47,979 nt of DNA from contig NZ_OBMO01000028.1 in assembly GCF_900217905.1 (NCBI RefSeq), positions 1 through 47,979 of the forward strand, given 5' to 3'. This DNA comes from Alloalcanivorax xenomutans. GTDB lineage: Bacteria; Pseudomonadota; Gammaproteobacteria; Pseudomonadales; Alcanivoracaceae. A program made the position numbers and the translations under genes. The notes under the pieces were generated by a model. The model was given only the letters and a program-made list of their open reading frames with translations. It was not told where the DNA came from and ran no database searches. Position 1 is the stretch's first letter, and every line of letters begins with the position of its first letter. Below are positions 24,202 through 32,964 of this stretch, piece after piece.

Positions 24202-24289
24202 GATTCTCGGGGGCGCTTCTTGATTCAATAAGGTCCGAGCCGGTCCATTTGCCGGTGGATCGTCAACCATAATCAAAGAAGAGAGGACG

Positions 24290-25042
24290 ATGTCAGCGAT
24301 CATTGATGTATTGGCGCGGACGGAGCTGTTCTCGACCCTGAAACCAAACGCCTTACGGGCGCTGTGTGAGGGTGGCCGGACCATCAATCTGCCAGATAAC
24401 GGTCATTTGTTTGAAGTGGGGGAGATGGCGAACGCCTACTACCTGATGACCAGTGGCGTGATGCGTTTGTACCGGCCGGGTCTGGATGGCGAGGACAAAG
24501 TATTCCAAGTGGTCGCCGAGGGGGACCTGGTGGCGGAAACCGCCATGTTTTCCGAACCTTGTATATATCCTTTGTCGGCCGAAGCGGAGAGCGCCAGCAC
24601 CCTGATCCGCCTGCCTCGCCCTGGCTTGCTCGGTCTGGTCCGGGTACAGCCGGATTTCGCCCTGCGCTTACTGGGAGAGATGTCTCACCGGCTTTATCAG
24701 GCGGTGAACCGGTTGGACCAGCTCACGGTGACCAATGCCGGACAAAGGGTGGCGATGTATTTGCTGGAGTTGACCGAGTGGCGGCCAGAGCATTGGGTGG
24801 TGCTGCCGGTAAGCGCCAAGGTGCTGGCGAGACAGCTGAATGTAACACCGGAAACGCTGTCGCGTCTGCTCACCCGTTTTCGCCAGAGCGGTTTGATCAG
24901 CGGGCGCGGACGTCGCTGGATGATCCTTGATCCCGCGGAGTTGTGCCGGGCCGCCAATCTGCCGTTACCGGACGCCCAGTGCCACTGTGCCGGCTCGCAG
25001 TTCTTTCGCTGTTGTAATTTCGGCCACCGGTCCTGCTCATAG
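24290..25042 (+). CDS. DNR-type Crp/Fnr family regulator
   Basis: This 250-residue regulator has a cyclic-nucleotide-binding-like sensor domain (about 1-125), a dimerisation helix (about 125-150) and a C-terminal HTH (about 160-225). The recognition helix is LNVTPETLSRLLTRFRQSGLI, and TPETLSR has the E--SR contacts that read TTGAT half-sites. The FNR/ANR N-terminal cluster cysteines are absent, which fits the DNR/NNR group that senses NO through heme. Unusually, the last 24 residues carry five cysteines (CHC, CC and a final C). It lies upstream of and convergent with the nar operon, and probably controls nar/nor together with NsrR. GAGAGGACG precedes the ATG. Confidence 0.85.
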   Translation: MSAIIDVLARTELFSTLKPNALRALCEGGRTINLPDNGHLFEVGEMANAYYLMTSGVMRLYRPGLDGEDKVFQVVAEGDLVAETAMFSEPCIYPLSAEAESASTLIRLPRPGLLGLVRVQPDFALRLLGEMSHRLYQAVNRLDQLTVTNAGQRVAMYLLELTEWRPEHWVVLPVSAKVLARQLNVTPETLSRLLTRFRQSGLISGRGRRWMILDPAELCRAANLPLPDAQCHCAGSQFFRCCNFGHRSCS

Positions 25043-25055
25043 GCGTATCCGTCGC

Positions 25056-25433
25056 TTAGTGGTCCAGGGTATTGATCAGGGTGACGACCTGATCGATCAC
25101 CTGTTCAATGTCCCCTTCACCATAACGCCGCCCGCGTCTTTTTCGCAGTCCGTTCTGATAAAGACGAACGTGGTGGTCCGGCCGTACATCCGCGCGTTTG
25201 AGGCAGTGCTCGGCGCAGTGCATCTGGCAGCCGTCGATGGCGATGATCACCCGCCCGGAGCGGGCCTTGCGTACCAGGCCGGGCACGCCGCCGCCGACAC
25301 CGGCGATACAGGACATTTCGGCGTGCCCGGCGTGGTCCAGACGCACCGCCACTTCGTTGGCGAGCTGAGCCACGTCGGAGCAGCCGGAACAGGAATACAA
25401 CAAGGGCGGTTTGCGTGAACGCTGGCCGGTCAT
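25056..25433 (-). CDS. DGC-domain putative zinc-binding protein
   Basis: This 125-residue protein is rich in conserved cysteines: YSCSGCSDVAQLANEVAVRL (about 13-32), AEMSCIAGVGGGVP (about 38-51) and the family-naming DGCQMHCAEHCLKRA (about 67-81). These match the DGC family (putative metal-binding). The function is unknown. Its start overlaps the end of the PPIase gene by 4 bp (ATGA), so it is the last gene of the narK-narGHJI transcript. A role in metal or cluster handling for nitrate respiration is only inferred from position. Confidence 0.82.
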   Translation of the reverse strand: MTGQRSRKPPLLYSCSGCSDVAQLANEVAVRLDHAGHAEMSCIAGVGGGVPGLVRKARSGRVIIAIDGCQMHCAEHCLKRADVRPDHHVRLYQNGLRKRRGRRYGEGDIEQVIDQVVTLINTLDH

Positions 25434-26206
25434 GAATCCTCCTCGAGGTGGAATCCGCGCACGCCGATATCGTTCTCCAGCGCCAGAAGATACTGGTGCA
25501 GGGCGCGTCGGCTGGCTTGCTCGAGCAGTTCGTGACGCACGCGTTCATTGACGTGTTCATAGGGCAGGGGGCGCGCTGGCCGCAGCTCTCTGATGTGTAC
25601 CAGATGCCAACCGTAACGGCTGGCCAGCGGTCTCCCGTGCAGCCCTGTCGGCAGCCGCGCCAGCACCCGGTCCAATTCGGCGACGGTCTGTCCCGGCCCC
25701 AGCCAGCCCAGTTCACCGCCCTGGTCCCGGGATGGGCAGTCGGAATAGCGCTGGGCCAGTTCCGTGAACCGATGCTCTGACGCGTCCAACTGGCGCAGCA
25801 GTTTCTGTCCCAGACGATACTGCCGGTCCCGGGCCCGGGCGTCGTCCGGCGCGGCGGCCAGAAGGATGTGCCGGAGATGCCAGCCGGGAGGGGTTTGGAA
25901 GCGCTCCGGGTGGCTGTGATAGTAACGCCGGCAATCAGCCGGGTGTGGCTCCGGGACCTGCAGGTCCTGCTCCAGCAGGGCGCTGATGCAGGCTTCTTCA
26001 TCGGTCGGATCCAACCCGCATTGCGCTGCCCGTTGCAACAGCAATTGGCGAATCACCAGGGCCCTGGCTGCCTGTCGCCGGGCCCGATCAAGGTCGCCAG
26101 CGGGATGGTGCTGGGTTTCCCGGGCGATCTCGCTCTCCTCGATGAGGGCCTCGCCAACCTGAATCACGCCGCCGCCGGGGCGTTCCACCATATCGATGCG
26201 TTGCAT
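25430..26206 (-). CDS. Parvulin-type peptidyl-prolyl isomerase of the nar operon
   Basis: This 258-residue protein has a parvulin (PpiC) domain at about residues 108-212 with HLRHILLAA, FTELAQRYSDCPSRDQGGELGWLGPGQTVAEL and YGWHLVHIRELRP. The N-terminal 100 residues are helical, resembling the SurA/NifM type. No signal peptide is visible, so it likely acts in the cytoplasm. It follows narI by 3 bp. Parvulin genes after narI are known in other nitrate reducers, and a role in folding or assembly of the nitrate reductase is likely but not shown. Confidence 0.88.
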   Translation of the reverse strand: MQRIDMVERPGGGVIQVGEALIEESEIARETQHHPAGDLDRARRQAARALVIRQLLLQRAAQCGLDPTDEEACISALLEQDLQVPEPHPADCRRYYHSHPERFQTPPGWHLRHILLAAAPDDARARDRQYRLGQKLLRQLDASEHRFTELAQRYSDCPSRDQGGELGWLGPGQTVAELDRVLARLPTGLHGRPLASRYGWHLVHIRELRPARPLPYEHVNERVRHELLEQASRRALHQYLLALENDIGVRGFHLEEDS

Positions 26207-26209
26207 GGC

Positions 26210-26899
26210 TCAGGCCCGCCTGCGGACGATTTGATAGCGACGGAAAAGATAGCCCAGGGGCAGGCTCCAGACGTGCACCAAACGGCTGAACGGAAACACC
26301 AGGAAAATGGTCAACCCGATGAAAATGTGCACCTTGTAGATCCAGCCCACGCCTTCCAGATAAGCGGCGGCGCCACCCTGGAAGAAAGCGATGGCCTGGG
26401 CCCAGTGCGCCAGCTGCAGCATCAGGCCACCGTCCAGATGCCCAAGGGCCGGGCCGATGGTGGCCAGCCCGAGGGTAACCTGTACCACCAACAGAGCAAT
26501 GATGAAGGTATCCATGGCACTGGAACTGGCCCGCACGCGGGGGTTGAACAGGCGCCGCCACAGCAGCATGACGCCGCCGATAAAACAGAGCACGCCGGCG
26601 ATGCCGCCCACCAGGATCGCCATTATCTGTTTAGCCCCAGCGCTGATAATCCAGGCGTAGGCCCAGTGTGGCGTCAGTAACCCCACCAGATGGCCGAAGA
26701 AAATCACCAGGATACCGATGTGAAAGCTGTTGCTGGCCAGCCGCATGTGCCGCGACGACAGCATCTGGCTGGAGCCGGTTTTCCAGGTGTACTGGCCATG
26801 ATCGAAGCGGATCAGGCTGCCCACCAGAAAGACGCTGACGGCGATATAGGGATAGATGCCGAACAGCAATATGTGCAGATGATGCGACAAGGATTCCAT
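26210..26899 (-). CDS. narI: Respiratory nitrate reductase gamma subunit (cytochrome b)
   Basis: NarI oxidises quinol in the inner membrane and passes electrons to NarH. It has 229 residues and five membrane helices. The four heme-b ligand histidines are visible with the E. coli spacing: H60 and H70 (FHIGILVIFFGH) and a later pair 18 apart (VHIFIGLTIFLVFPFSRLVH). The start lies 4 bp after the narJ stop. Length and all landmarks are normal for the family. Confidence 0.97.
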   Translation of the reverse strand: MESLSHHLHILLFGIYPYIAVSVFLVGSLIRFDHGQYTWKTGSSQMLSSRHMRLASNSFHIGILVIFFGHLVGLLTPHWAYAWIISAGAKQIMAILVGGIAGVLCFIGGVMLLWRRLFNPRVRASSSAMDTFIIALLVVQVTLGLATIGPALGHLDGGLMLQLAHWAQAIAFFQGGAAAYLEGVGWIYKVHIFIGLTIFLVFPFSRLVHVWSLPLGYLFRRYQIVRRRA

Positions 26900-26903
26900 C
26901 AGC

Positions 26904-27662
26904 TCACTCCTTGGCGCGACCGCTGACGGCCGCCGCTGTGGGTGGGACGAAACGGACCGGTTGTTCCTCGGCCTGTTGCCGTTGTCGGGTCCGGTGACGG
27001 CCTTGGGCGGATTGCAACTGACAGTCCTGATCGGATTCGGCGGAGAAGCGCACGGCTTCCTCTTCCCACACCGCGTCCAGGGCCTGGGGAGTGTGGTCCG
27101 GTGCTTCCCGGGATACCTCGGGCCGATGCGCCTGTATTTCCGATTCCGCGCCGATCAGAGCCAGCAAGGCGGTGACGGCCAGAGTCTGGGGTGCCTCCCG
27201 GCTTTCCAACCGTGCCGCCAGCCGGGCGAGAATGGCGCGGATTTCACCGAGCCAGCGGCCGATTTCCGTTTCCCGGCGGGTGGACAGAAACTCCAGAAAC
27301 AAGGGCAGATAATCGGGTAATTCCCGCGCTTGCAAACGGAAGCCGGCCTGTTGGTAGTGATCGAGCAGATCCACCATGGCCTGACCCCGGTCCCGGGATT
27401 CACCGTGGACATGCTCGAACAGCAGCAGTGAAGTGGCGCGGCCACGGTCGAACAAGGCCACGTATTCGGCTTGCAGATCCAGCAAATCGGCGGCGGCGAT
27501 CCGTTCGCACCATTGGCCAAGCCGGTCCCGCATCGACAGGGTCCAGCGTCGTTCCGCGCTCAGGGCGGCGGCCAGTTCCGGCGCCGCCTGTTGCAAGGCG
27601 ATTTCGGGATACTCCAGCAGGCGGGCGAGGGCACGCAGGCTCCGTTGGGTGATCTCAGTCAT
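26904..27662 (-). CDS. narJ: Nitrate reductase assembly chaperone
   Basis: NarJ is a cytoplasmic chaperone that holds NarG during insertion of the molybdenum cofactor and Fe-S cluster. The N-terminal 170 residues are the TorD/NarJ-like helical domain (SLRALARLLEYPEIALQ, LQAEYVALFDRGRATSLLLFEHVHGESRDRGQAMVDLLDHY, LPDYLPLFLEFLS). The protein is 252 residues, longer at the C-terminus with a charged, Gln/Arg-rich tail. Its start overlaps the end of narH by 8 bp, indicating coupled translation. Confidence 0.96.
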   Translation of the reverse strand: MTEITQRSLRALARLLEYPEIALQQAAPELAAALSAERRWTLSMRDRLGQWCERIAAADLLDLQAEYVALFDRGRATSLLLFEHVHGESRDRGQAMVDLLDHYQQAGFRLQARELPDYLPLFLEFLSTRRETEIGRWLGEIRAILARLAARLESREAPQTLAVTALLALIGAESEIQAHRPEVSREAPDHTPQALDAVWEEEAVRFSAESDQDCQLQSAQGRHRTRQRQQAEEQPVRFVPPTAAAVSGRAKE

Positions 27663-29211
27663 GACGCGCCTCCTGCTGCTCCGGTTCGAAACGTCGCGGT
27701 TTTACCAGGGTGGCGGTCTGCTTGCGCCCGCCGAACAGACTGGTATCGTCGTCGCCGCCCTGACAACCATTGCCAAAGGTGAAGCCGCAGCCGCCGCGTT
27801 CCGGAAACGCCTCACGGGCCTGTTCGCGATGGCTGGTGGGGATGACGAAACGGTCCTCGTAGTTGGCGATGGCCAGATAGCGGTACATTTCCATGACCTG
27901 GGCTTCGCTGAGACCCACCTGGTCGAGTACGGTGGTATCGGTTTCGCCATCCACCTGTTTGCCGCGCATATACAGGCGCATGGCGAGCAGCCGTTTCAAT
28001 GCCAGCACCACCGGCTCTTCCTCGCCGGCGGTGAGCATATTGGCCAGATACTTCACCGGGATGCGCAGGGATTCGATTTTCGGCAACACACCGTCGAATT
28101 CCAGATGGCCCGCCTCGGCGGCGGACTGGATCGGCGACAGTGGTGGCACATACCAGACCATGGGCAGGGTGCGATACTCCGGGTGCAACGGTAGCGCCAG
28201 CTGCCAGTCCACCGCCAGCTTGTACACCGGCGAGGCCTGGGCGGCGGTGATCACATTGTCGGGAATGCCATCGGCCCGGGCCCGTTCGATAACATCCGGG
28301 TCATGGGGATCGAGAAAGATATCCCGCTGGCGGTGGTACAGATCCCGCTCATCCGGGCTTTCCGCCACGTCCTTGATACGGTCCGCGTCGTACAGCAGCA
28401 CGCCCAGATAGCGGATCCGTCCGACGCAGGTTTCCGAGCACACGGTGGGTTCACCAGCTTCAATACGCGGAAAACAGAAAATGCATTTTTCTGATTTTCC
28501 GCTTTTCCAGTTGTAATAGATTTTCTTGTACGGACAGCCGGACACACACATGCGCCAGCCCCGGCATTTGTCCTGGTCGATCAGGACGATGCCGTCCTCC
28601 TCCCGCTTATAGATGGCGCCGCTGGGACAGGAAGCCACGCAGGTCGGGTTGAGGCAGTGCTCGCACAGGCGCGGTAAATACATCATGAAGGTGTGCTCGA
28701 ACTGCCCGTAGATGTCCGCTTGTATCTGATCGAAGTTGCTGTCCTGACGGCGCCGGGCGAACTCGGTGCCGAGAATCTCCTCCCAGTTGGGACCCCATTC
28801 GATCTTCTTCATGCGCTCACCTGAAATCAGCGAGCGTGGCCGCGCCACCGGTTGATGCTTGCCAGGCTTGGCCTGATGCAGATGCTCATAGTCGAAGTCG
28901 AAAGGCTCGTAGTAGTCGTCGATTTCCGGCAGATCCGGATTGGCGAACAGATTGGCCAGCACCCGCCACTTGCCACCGATGCGTGGTTCGATGCGGCCGT
29001 CCTTGCGACGCAGCCAGCCACCTTTCCATTTGTTCTGGTTCTCCCATTCCTTGGGGTAGCCAATGCCAGGCTTGGTTTCCACGTTGTTGAACCAGGCGTA
29101 TTCCACGCCCTCGCGGCTGGTCCAGACGTTCTTGCAGGTCACCGAGCAAGTGTGGCAGCCGATGCACTTGTCCAGATTGAGGACCATGCCGACCTGGGAT
29201 CGAATAGTCAT
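27655..29211 (-). CDS. narH: Respiratory nitrate reductase beta subunit
   Basis: NarH carries electrons from NarI to NarG through four Fe-S clusters. It has 518 residues. The first cluster motif, CIGCHTCSVTC, is at residues 16-26. The others lie in CEHCLNPTCVASCP, KCRGWRMCVSGCP (Trp in place of one Cys, as expected for the 3Fe-4S cluster) and KCIFCFPRIEAGEPTVCSETC. The start overlaps the narG stop by 4 bp. A C-terminal acidic or mixed tail follows YRYLAIANYEDRFVIPT. It is cytoplasmic, membrane-attached. Confidence 0.98.
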   Translation of the reverse strand: MTIRSQVGMVLNLDKCIGCHTCSVTCKNVWTSREGVEYAWFNNVETKPGIGYPKEWENQNKWKGGWLRRKDGRIEPRIGGKWRVLANLFANPDLPEIDDYYEPFDFDYEHLHQAKPGKHQPVARPRSLISGERMKKIEWGPNWEEILGTEFARRRQDSNFDQIQADIYGQFEHTFMMYLPRLCEHCLNPTCVASCPSGAIYKREEDGIVLIDQDKCRGWRMCVSGCPYKKIYYNWKSGKSEKCIFCFPRIEAGEPTVCSETCVGRIRYLGVLLYDADRIKDVAESPDERDLYHRQRDIFLDPHDPDVIERARADGIPDNVITAAQASPVYKLAVDWQLALPLHPEYRTLPMVWYVPPLSPIQSAAEAGHLEFDGVLPKIESLRIPVKYLANMLTAGEEEPVVLALKRLLAMRLYMRGKQVDGETDTTVLDQVGLSEAQVMEMYRYLAIANYEDRFVIPTSHREQAREAFPERGGCGFTFGNGCQGGDDDTSLFGGRKQTATLVKPRRFEPEQQEARHD

Positions 29212-32200
29212 TTCGCGGCCTCCTGAACGAAGTCCTGGCCTTCACCGTCCAGCCAGTCGATGTGTTTCATGCGCCGTACCATGACGAACTCGTCGCGATT
29301 GGAGCCGACGGTGCCGTAATAGTTGAACCCGTAGGCAAGCTGCGCGTAGCCGCCAATCATGTGGGTGGGTTTGGGACAGGCCCGGGTCACCGAGTTATGG
29401 ATGCCTCCCCGGGTACCGGTGATTTCCGAGCCTGGCACATGCACATTGCGCTCCTGAGCGTGGTACATCATCACCATGCCCTCTTTCACCCGCTGGCTGA
29501 CCACCGCCCGGGCGGCGATGGCGCCATTGGCGTTGTACAGCTCGACCCAGTCGTTGTCAGCCACGCCCAAATCAGCGGCATCGGATTCCGACAGCCACAC
29601 CACAGGCCCGCCCCGATTGAGCGTCAGCATCAGCAGGTTGTCACTGTAGGTGGAGTGAATGCCCCATTTCTGATGCGGAGTGAGGAAGTTCAGCGCCTTG
29701 CTGGGATAGCCATTATCCGGCGGCGGCGTGACACTGCTGGCGGCGCGGGTATCGATGGGCGGCCGGTAAACCAGCAGGCTTTCGCCGAAGGCGCGCATCC
29801 AGGGGTGGTCCTGATAAAGCTGCTGACGGCCGCTCACCGTGCGCCAGGGAATCAGTTCGTGCACGTTGGTATAGCCGGCGTTGTAGGACACATGTTCGTC
29901 TTCCAGGCCGGACCAGGTCGGGCTGGAAATGATCTTGCGCGGTTGGGCGACGACATCGCGAAAGCGGATTTTTTCCTCTTCCTTGGCACGGGCGAGATGG
30001 CTGTGATCGCGGCCGGTGAATTGGGACAATGCCTCCCAGGCTTTCACCGCCACCTGACCGTTGGTTTCCGGGGCCAGGCTGAGAACGACCTCGGCGGCGT
30101 CGATGGCGGTTTCGATGCAGGGCCGGTCCTTGGCCGGGCCCGCTGTCTTGCGACGGTTAAGCTGGCCGAGAAAAGCCACTTCCTTATCCGTGTTCCAACT
30201 GATGCCCTTGCCGCCATTGCCCAGTTTCTCCAGTGCCGGGCCCAGAGCGGTAAAGCGTTCGTAGGTGGCCGGGTAATCGCGTTGCACCTCGATCAGGGAG
30301 GGCATGGTTTTCCCCGGCACCGGCTCGCATTCGTCTTTTTTCCAATCCTTCACCCGTGGCTGCGCCAGCTCCGCCGGAGAGTCGTGCTGCAGCGGCAGGG
30401 TGACCAGATCGGTTTCCTCGCCCAGATGGCCCTCGCACACTTGGGAAAAGGCTTTGGCGATGCCTTTATAGATATCCCAGTCGCTGCGTGACTCCCAGGC
30501 CGGATCGGTGGCGGCGGTGAGCGGATGAATGAACGGATGCATGTCCGAGGTGTTGAGATCGTCTTTCTCATACCAGGTGGCGGTGGGCAGCACCACGTCG
30601 GAGTACAGGCAGGTGGTGGACATGCGGAAATCCAGCGTCACCAAAAGATCGAGTTTGCCTTCCGGTGCCTCGTCGCGCCAGGTCACTTCCCGGGGCCGTT
30701 CACCGCCGTCGCCAAGGTCCTTGCCCTGAATACCATGGCGGGTACCGAGCAGGTACTTGAGCATGTACTCGTGGCCCTTGCCGGAGCTGCCGAGAAGATT
30801 GGAGCGCCACACGAACAGATTGCGAGGGAAGTTTTGCGCATCGTCCGGATCCTCGGCGGCGAATTTCAGCGCGCCGGATTTCAATTGCGATACCACGTAG
30901 TCCGCGGTGCTTTGTCCGGCTTGCTTCGCGGCTTGGGCCAGGCGCAGCGGATTGGTGTTCAATTGTGGCGCGGAAGGCAGCCAGCCCATGCGCTCGGCGC
31001 GCACATTGAAATCGATCAGGCTGCCGCCGTAGTCCTCCACTTTGGCCAGGGGCGAGAGCAGGCTCTTCACGTCCAGTTTTTCGTAACGCCATTGGGAAGA
31101 GTGGGCGTAGAAAAAAGAGGTGCCGTTCATATGGCGCGGCGGCCGGGACCAGTCCAGGCCGAAGGCCAGAGGCAGCCAGCCGGTTTGCGGCCGCAGTTTT
31201 TCCTGGCCCACGTAATGAGCCCAGCCGCCGCCGCTTTGTCCCACGCAGCCGCACATCACCAGCAGATTGATCAGGCCCCGGTAGTTCATGTCCATGTGAT
31301 ACCAGTGGTTCATGCCGGCGCCGACGATGATCATGGATCGGCCACGGGTCCTGTCGGCATTGCTGGCGAACTCCCGGGCGATGCGGATGCACTGGTCCGC
31401 CGGCACACCGGTGATGCTCTCCTGCCAGGCGGGGGTATAAGGTTTGACTTGCCGGTAATCGGTGGCGCCTTGATCCTCGCCGAGTCCCCGATCGATACCG
31501 TAATTGGCGCAGAGCAAATCAAACACCGTTACCGCCACAATCTCGCCGCCATCGGCGCTGGTGAGCACTTTCACCGGCAGGCTATGGGTGAGGGTGTCGT
31601 CGCCGCCATTTTCCACATGAGGAAAGTGTTCGTGGGGAATGCCGCCGAAATAGGGGAAGGCGACCTTTTCCACCCGGTCGTGATCGCCGGCCAGGCTGAG
31701 GCGGGGTTGGATGTCCTGGCCATCAGCGTCAACCGGCTCCAGGTTCCATTTGCCCTGTTCGCCCCAGCGGAAGCCAATGGAGCCGCGCGGTACCGCCAGC
31801 CGTTCCCCGTTCTCATCCCAGACCAGTGTTTTCCAGCCCGGATTATTGTCCTGGCCCAGATTGTTGGCGAAGTCGCTGGCGCGCAGTTGTCGGCCGGGCA
31901 CATAGCGGCCATCGTCGCGGCGTTCCAGTTCCACCAGACAGGGCAGGTCGGTATAACGGCGCACGTAGTCGGTGAAGTAGGCGCTGGGGGAATCCAGGTG
32001 AAACTCCTTGAGGATCACATGGCCCATGGCCAAGGCGAGGGCGGCGTCGGTGCCCTGTCTGGCGCTCACCCACTCATCGGAGAGCTTGGCCACCTCCGCG
32101 TAGTCCGGCGTGATCGCCACGGTCTTGGTGCCCTTGTAACGCACTTCGGTGAAGAAGTGGGCATCGGGGGTGCGTGTCTGCGGTACGTTGGAACCCCAGG

Positions 32201-32954
32201 CGATGATGTAGCCGCTGTTGTACCAGTCCGCGGATTCCGGCACGTCGGTCTGCTCGCCCCAGGTCTGCGGCGACGCCGGCGGCAGGTCGCAGTACCAGTC
32301 GTAGAAGCTCAGGCAGACACCGCCGATCAGCGACAGGTAACGGGCGCCGGCGGCATAGGACACCATGGACATGGCCGGGATGGGCGAAAAGCCGATGATA
32401 CGATCCGGCCCGTATTGCTTGGCGGTGTAAACGTTGGCGGCGGCGATCAACGTATTGAGCTCATCCCAGCCGGCGCGCACGAATCCCCCCATGCCTCTGT
32501 TTTTCTTGTATTGGGCGGTCTTGTCCGGATCCTCGACCAGGCTGGCCCAGGCATCCACCGGATCACCGTGCCGCTCCAGCGCCTCGCGCCACAGCCGCCA
32601 CAGGGATTGCCGCACCAGCGGATATTTGAGCCGGTTGGCGCTGTACAGATACCAGGAATAACTGGCGCCGCGGGGGCAGCCCCGGGGCTCGTGGTTGGGC
32701 AGGTCCGGGCGGGTACGGGGGTAATCGGTTTGTTGGGTTTCCCAGGTCACCAGGCCGTTCTTTACGTAGATCTTCCAACTGCAGGAGCCGGTGCAGTTCA
32801 CCCCATGGGTGGATCGCACGATCCTGTCGTGTTGCCAGCGGGCCCGGTACCCGTCTTCCCAGTCCCGGTTTTCGTCGCGGGTCTCACCATGGTGATCGGA
32901 AAATTCGGTTGGCTTCTTTCCGAGATACCTCAGGCGGTCCAGAAAGTGGCTCAT
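29208..32954 (-). CDS. narG: Respiratory nitrate reductase alpha subunit
   Basis: NarG reduces nitrate to nitrite at a molybdenum bis-MGD cofactor. It has 1248 residues, the normal length. The N-terminal FS0 cluster has the NarG ligand pattern with a His: H50, C54, C58, C93 (HGVNCTGSC ... RGCPRG). The conserved CYSDVVLPTATWYEKDDLNTSDMHPF and YHAQERNVHVPGSEITGTRGGIHNS segments are present, as is WYCDLPPASPQTWGEQTDVPESADW with the Asp molybdenum ligand. No Tat signal is seen, as expected for cytoplasm-facing NarG. The start is 10 bp after the narK stop. Confidence 0.98.
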   Translation of the reverse strand: MSHFLDRLRYLGKKPTEFSDHHGETRDENRDWEDGYRARWQHDRIVRSTHGVNCTGSCSWKIYVKNGLVTWETQQTDYPRTRPDLPNHEPRGCPRGASYSWYLYSANRLKYPLVRQSLWRLWREALERHGDPVDAWASLVEDPDKTAQYKKNRGMGGFVRAGWDELNTLIAAANVYTAKQYGPDRIIGFSPIPAMSMVSYAAGARYLSLIGGVCLSFYDWYCDLPPASPQTWGEQTDVPESADWYNSGYIIAWGSNVPQTRTPDAHFFTEVRYKGTKTVAITPDYAEVAKLSDEWVSARQGTDAALALAMGHVILKEFHLDSPSAYFTDYVRRYTDLPCLVELERRDDGRYVPGRQLRASDFANNLGQDNNPGWKTLVWDENGERLAVPRGSIGFRWGEQGKWNLEPVDADGQDIQPRLSLAGDHDRVEKVAFPYFGGIPHEHFPHVENGGDDTLTHSLPVKVLTSADGGEIVAVTVFDLLCANYGIDRGLGEDQGATDYRQVKPYTPAWQESITGVPADQCIRIAREFASNADRTRGRSMIIVGAGMNHWYHMDMNYRGLINLLVMCGCVGQSGGGWAHYVGQEKLRPQTGWLPLAFGLDWSRPPRHMNGTSFFYAHSSQWRYEKLDVKSLLSPLAKVEDYGGSLIDFNVRAERMGWLPSAPQLNTNPLRLAQAAKQAGQSTADYVVSQLKSGALKFAAEDPDDAQNFPRNLFVWRSNLLGSSGKGHEYMLKYLLGTRHGIQGKDLGDGGERPREVTWRDEAPEGKLDLLVTLDFRMSTTCLYSDVVLPTATWYEKDDLNTSDMHPFIHPLTAATDPAWESRSDWDIYKGIAKAFSQVCEGHLGEETDLVTLPLQHDSPAELAQPRVKDWKKDECEPVPGKTMPSLIEVQRDYPATYERFTALGPALEKLGNGGKGISWNTDKEVAFLGQLNRRKTAGPAKDRPCIETAIDAAEVVLSLAPETNGQVAVKAWEALSQFTGRDHSHLARAKEEEKIRFRDVVAQPRKIISSPTWSGLEDEHVSYNAGYTNVHELIPWRTVSGRQQLYQDHPWMRAFGESLLVYRPPIDTRAASSVTPPPDNGYPSKALNFLTPHQKWGIHSTYSDNLLMLTLNRGGPVVWLSESDAADLGVADNDWVELYNANGAIAARAVVSQRVKEGMVMMYHAQERNVHVPGSEITGTRGGIHNSVTRACPKPTHMIGGYAQLAYGFNYYGTVGSNRDEFVMVRRMKHIDWLDGEGQDFVQEAAK

Positions 32955-32964
32955 GGTGTTGCTC

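Noticed and set aside
24222-24235. TTGATTCAATAAGG as an FNR box before the DNR-type gene
   Set aside because: Only the first half-site matches TTGAT; the second half does not fit ATCAA at the right spacing.
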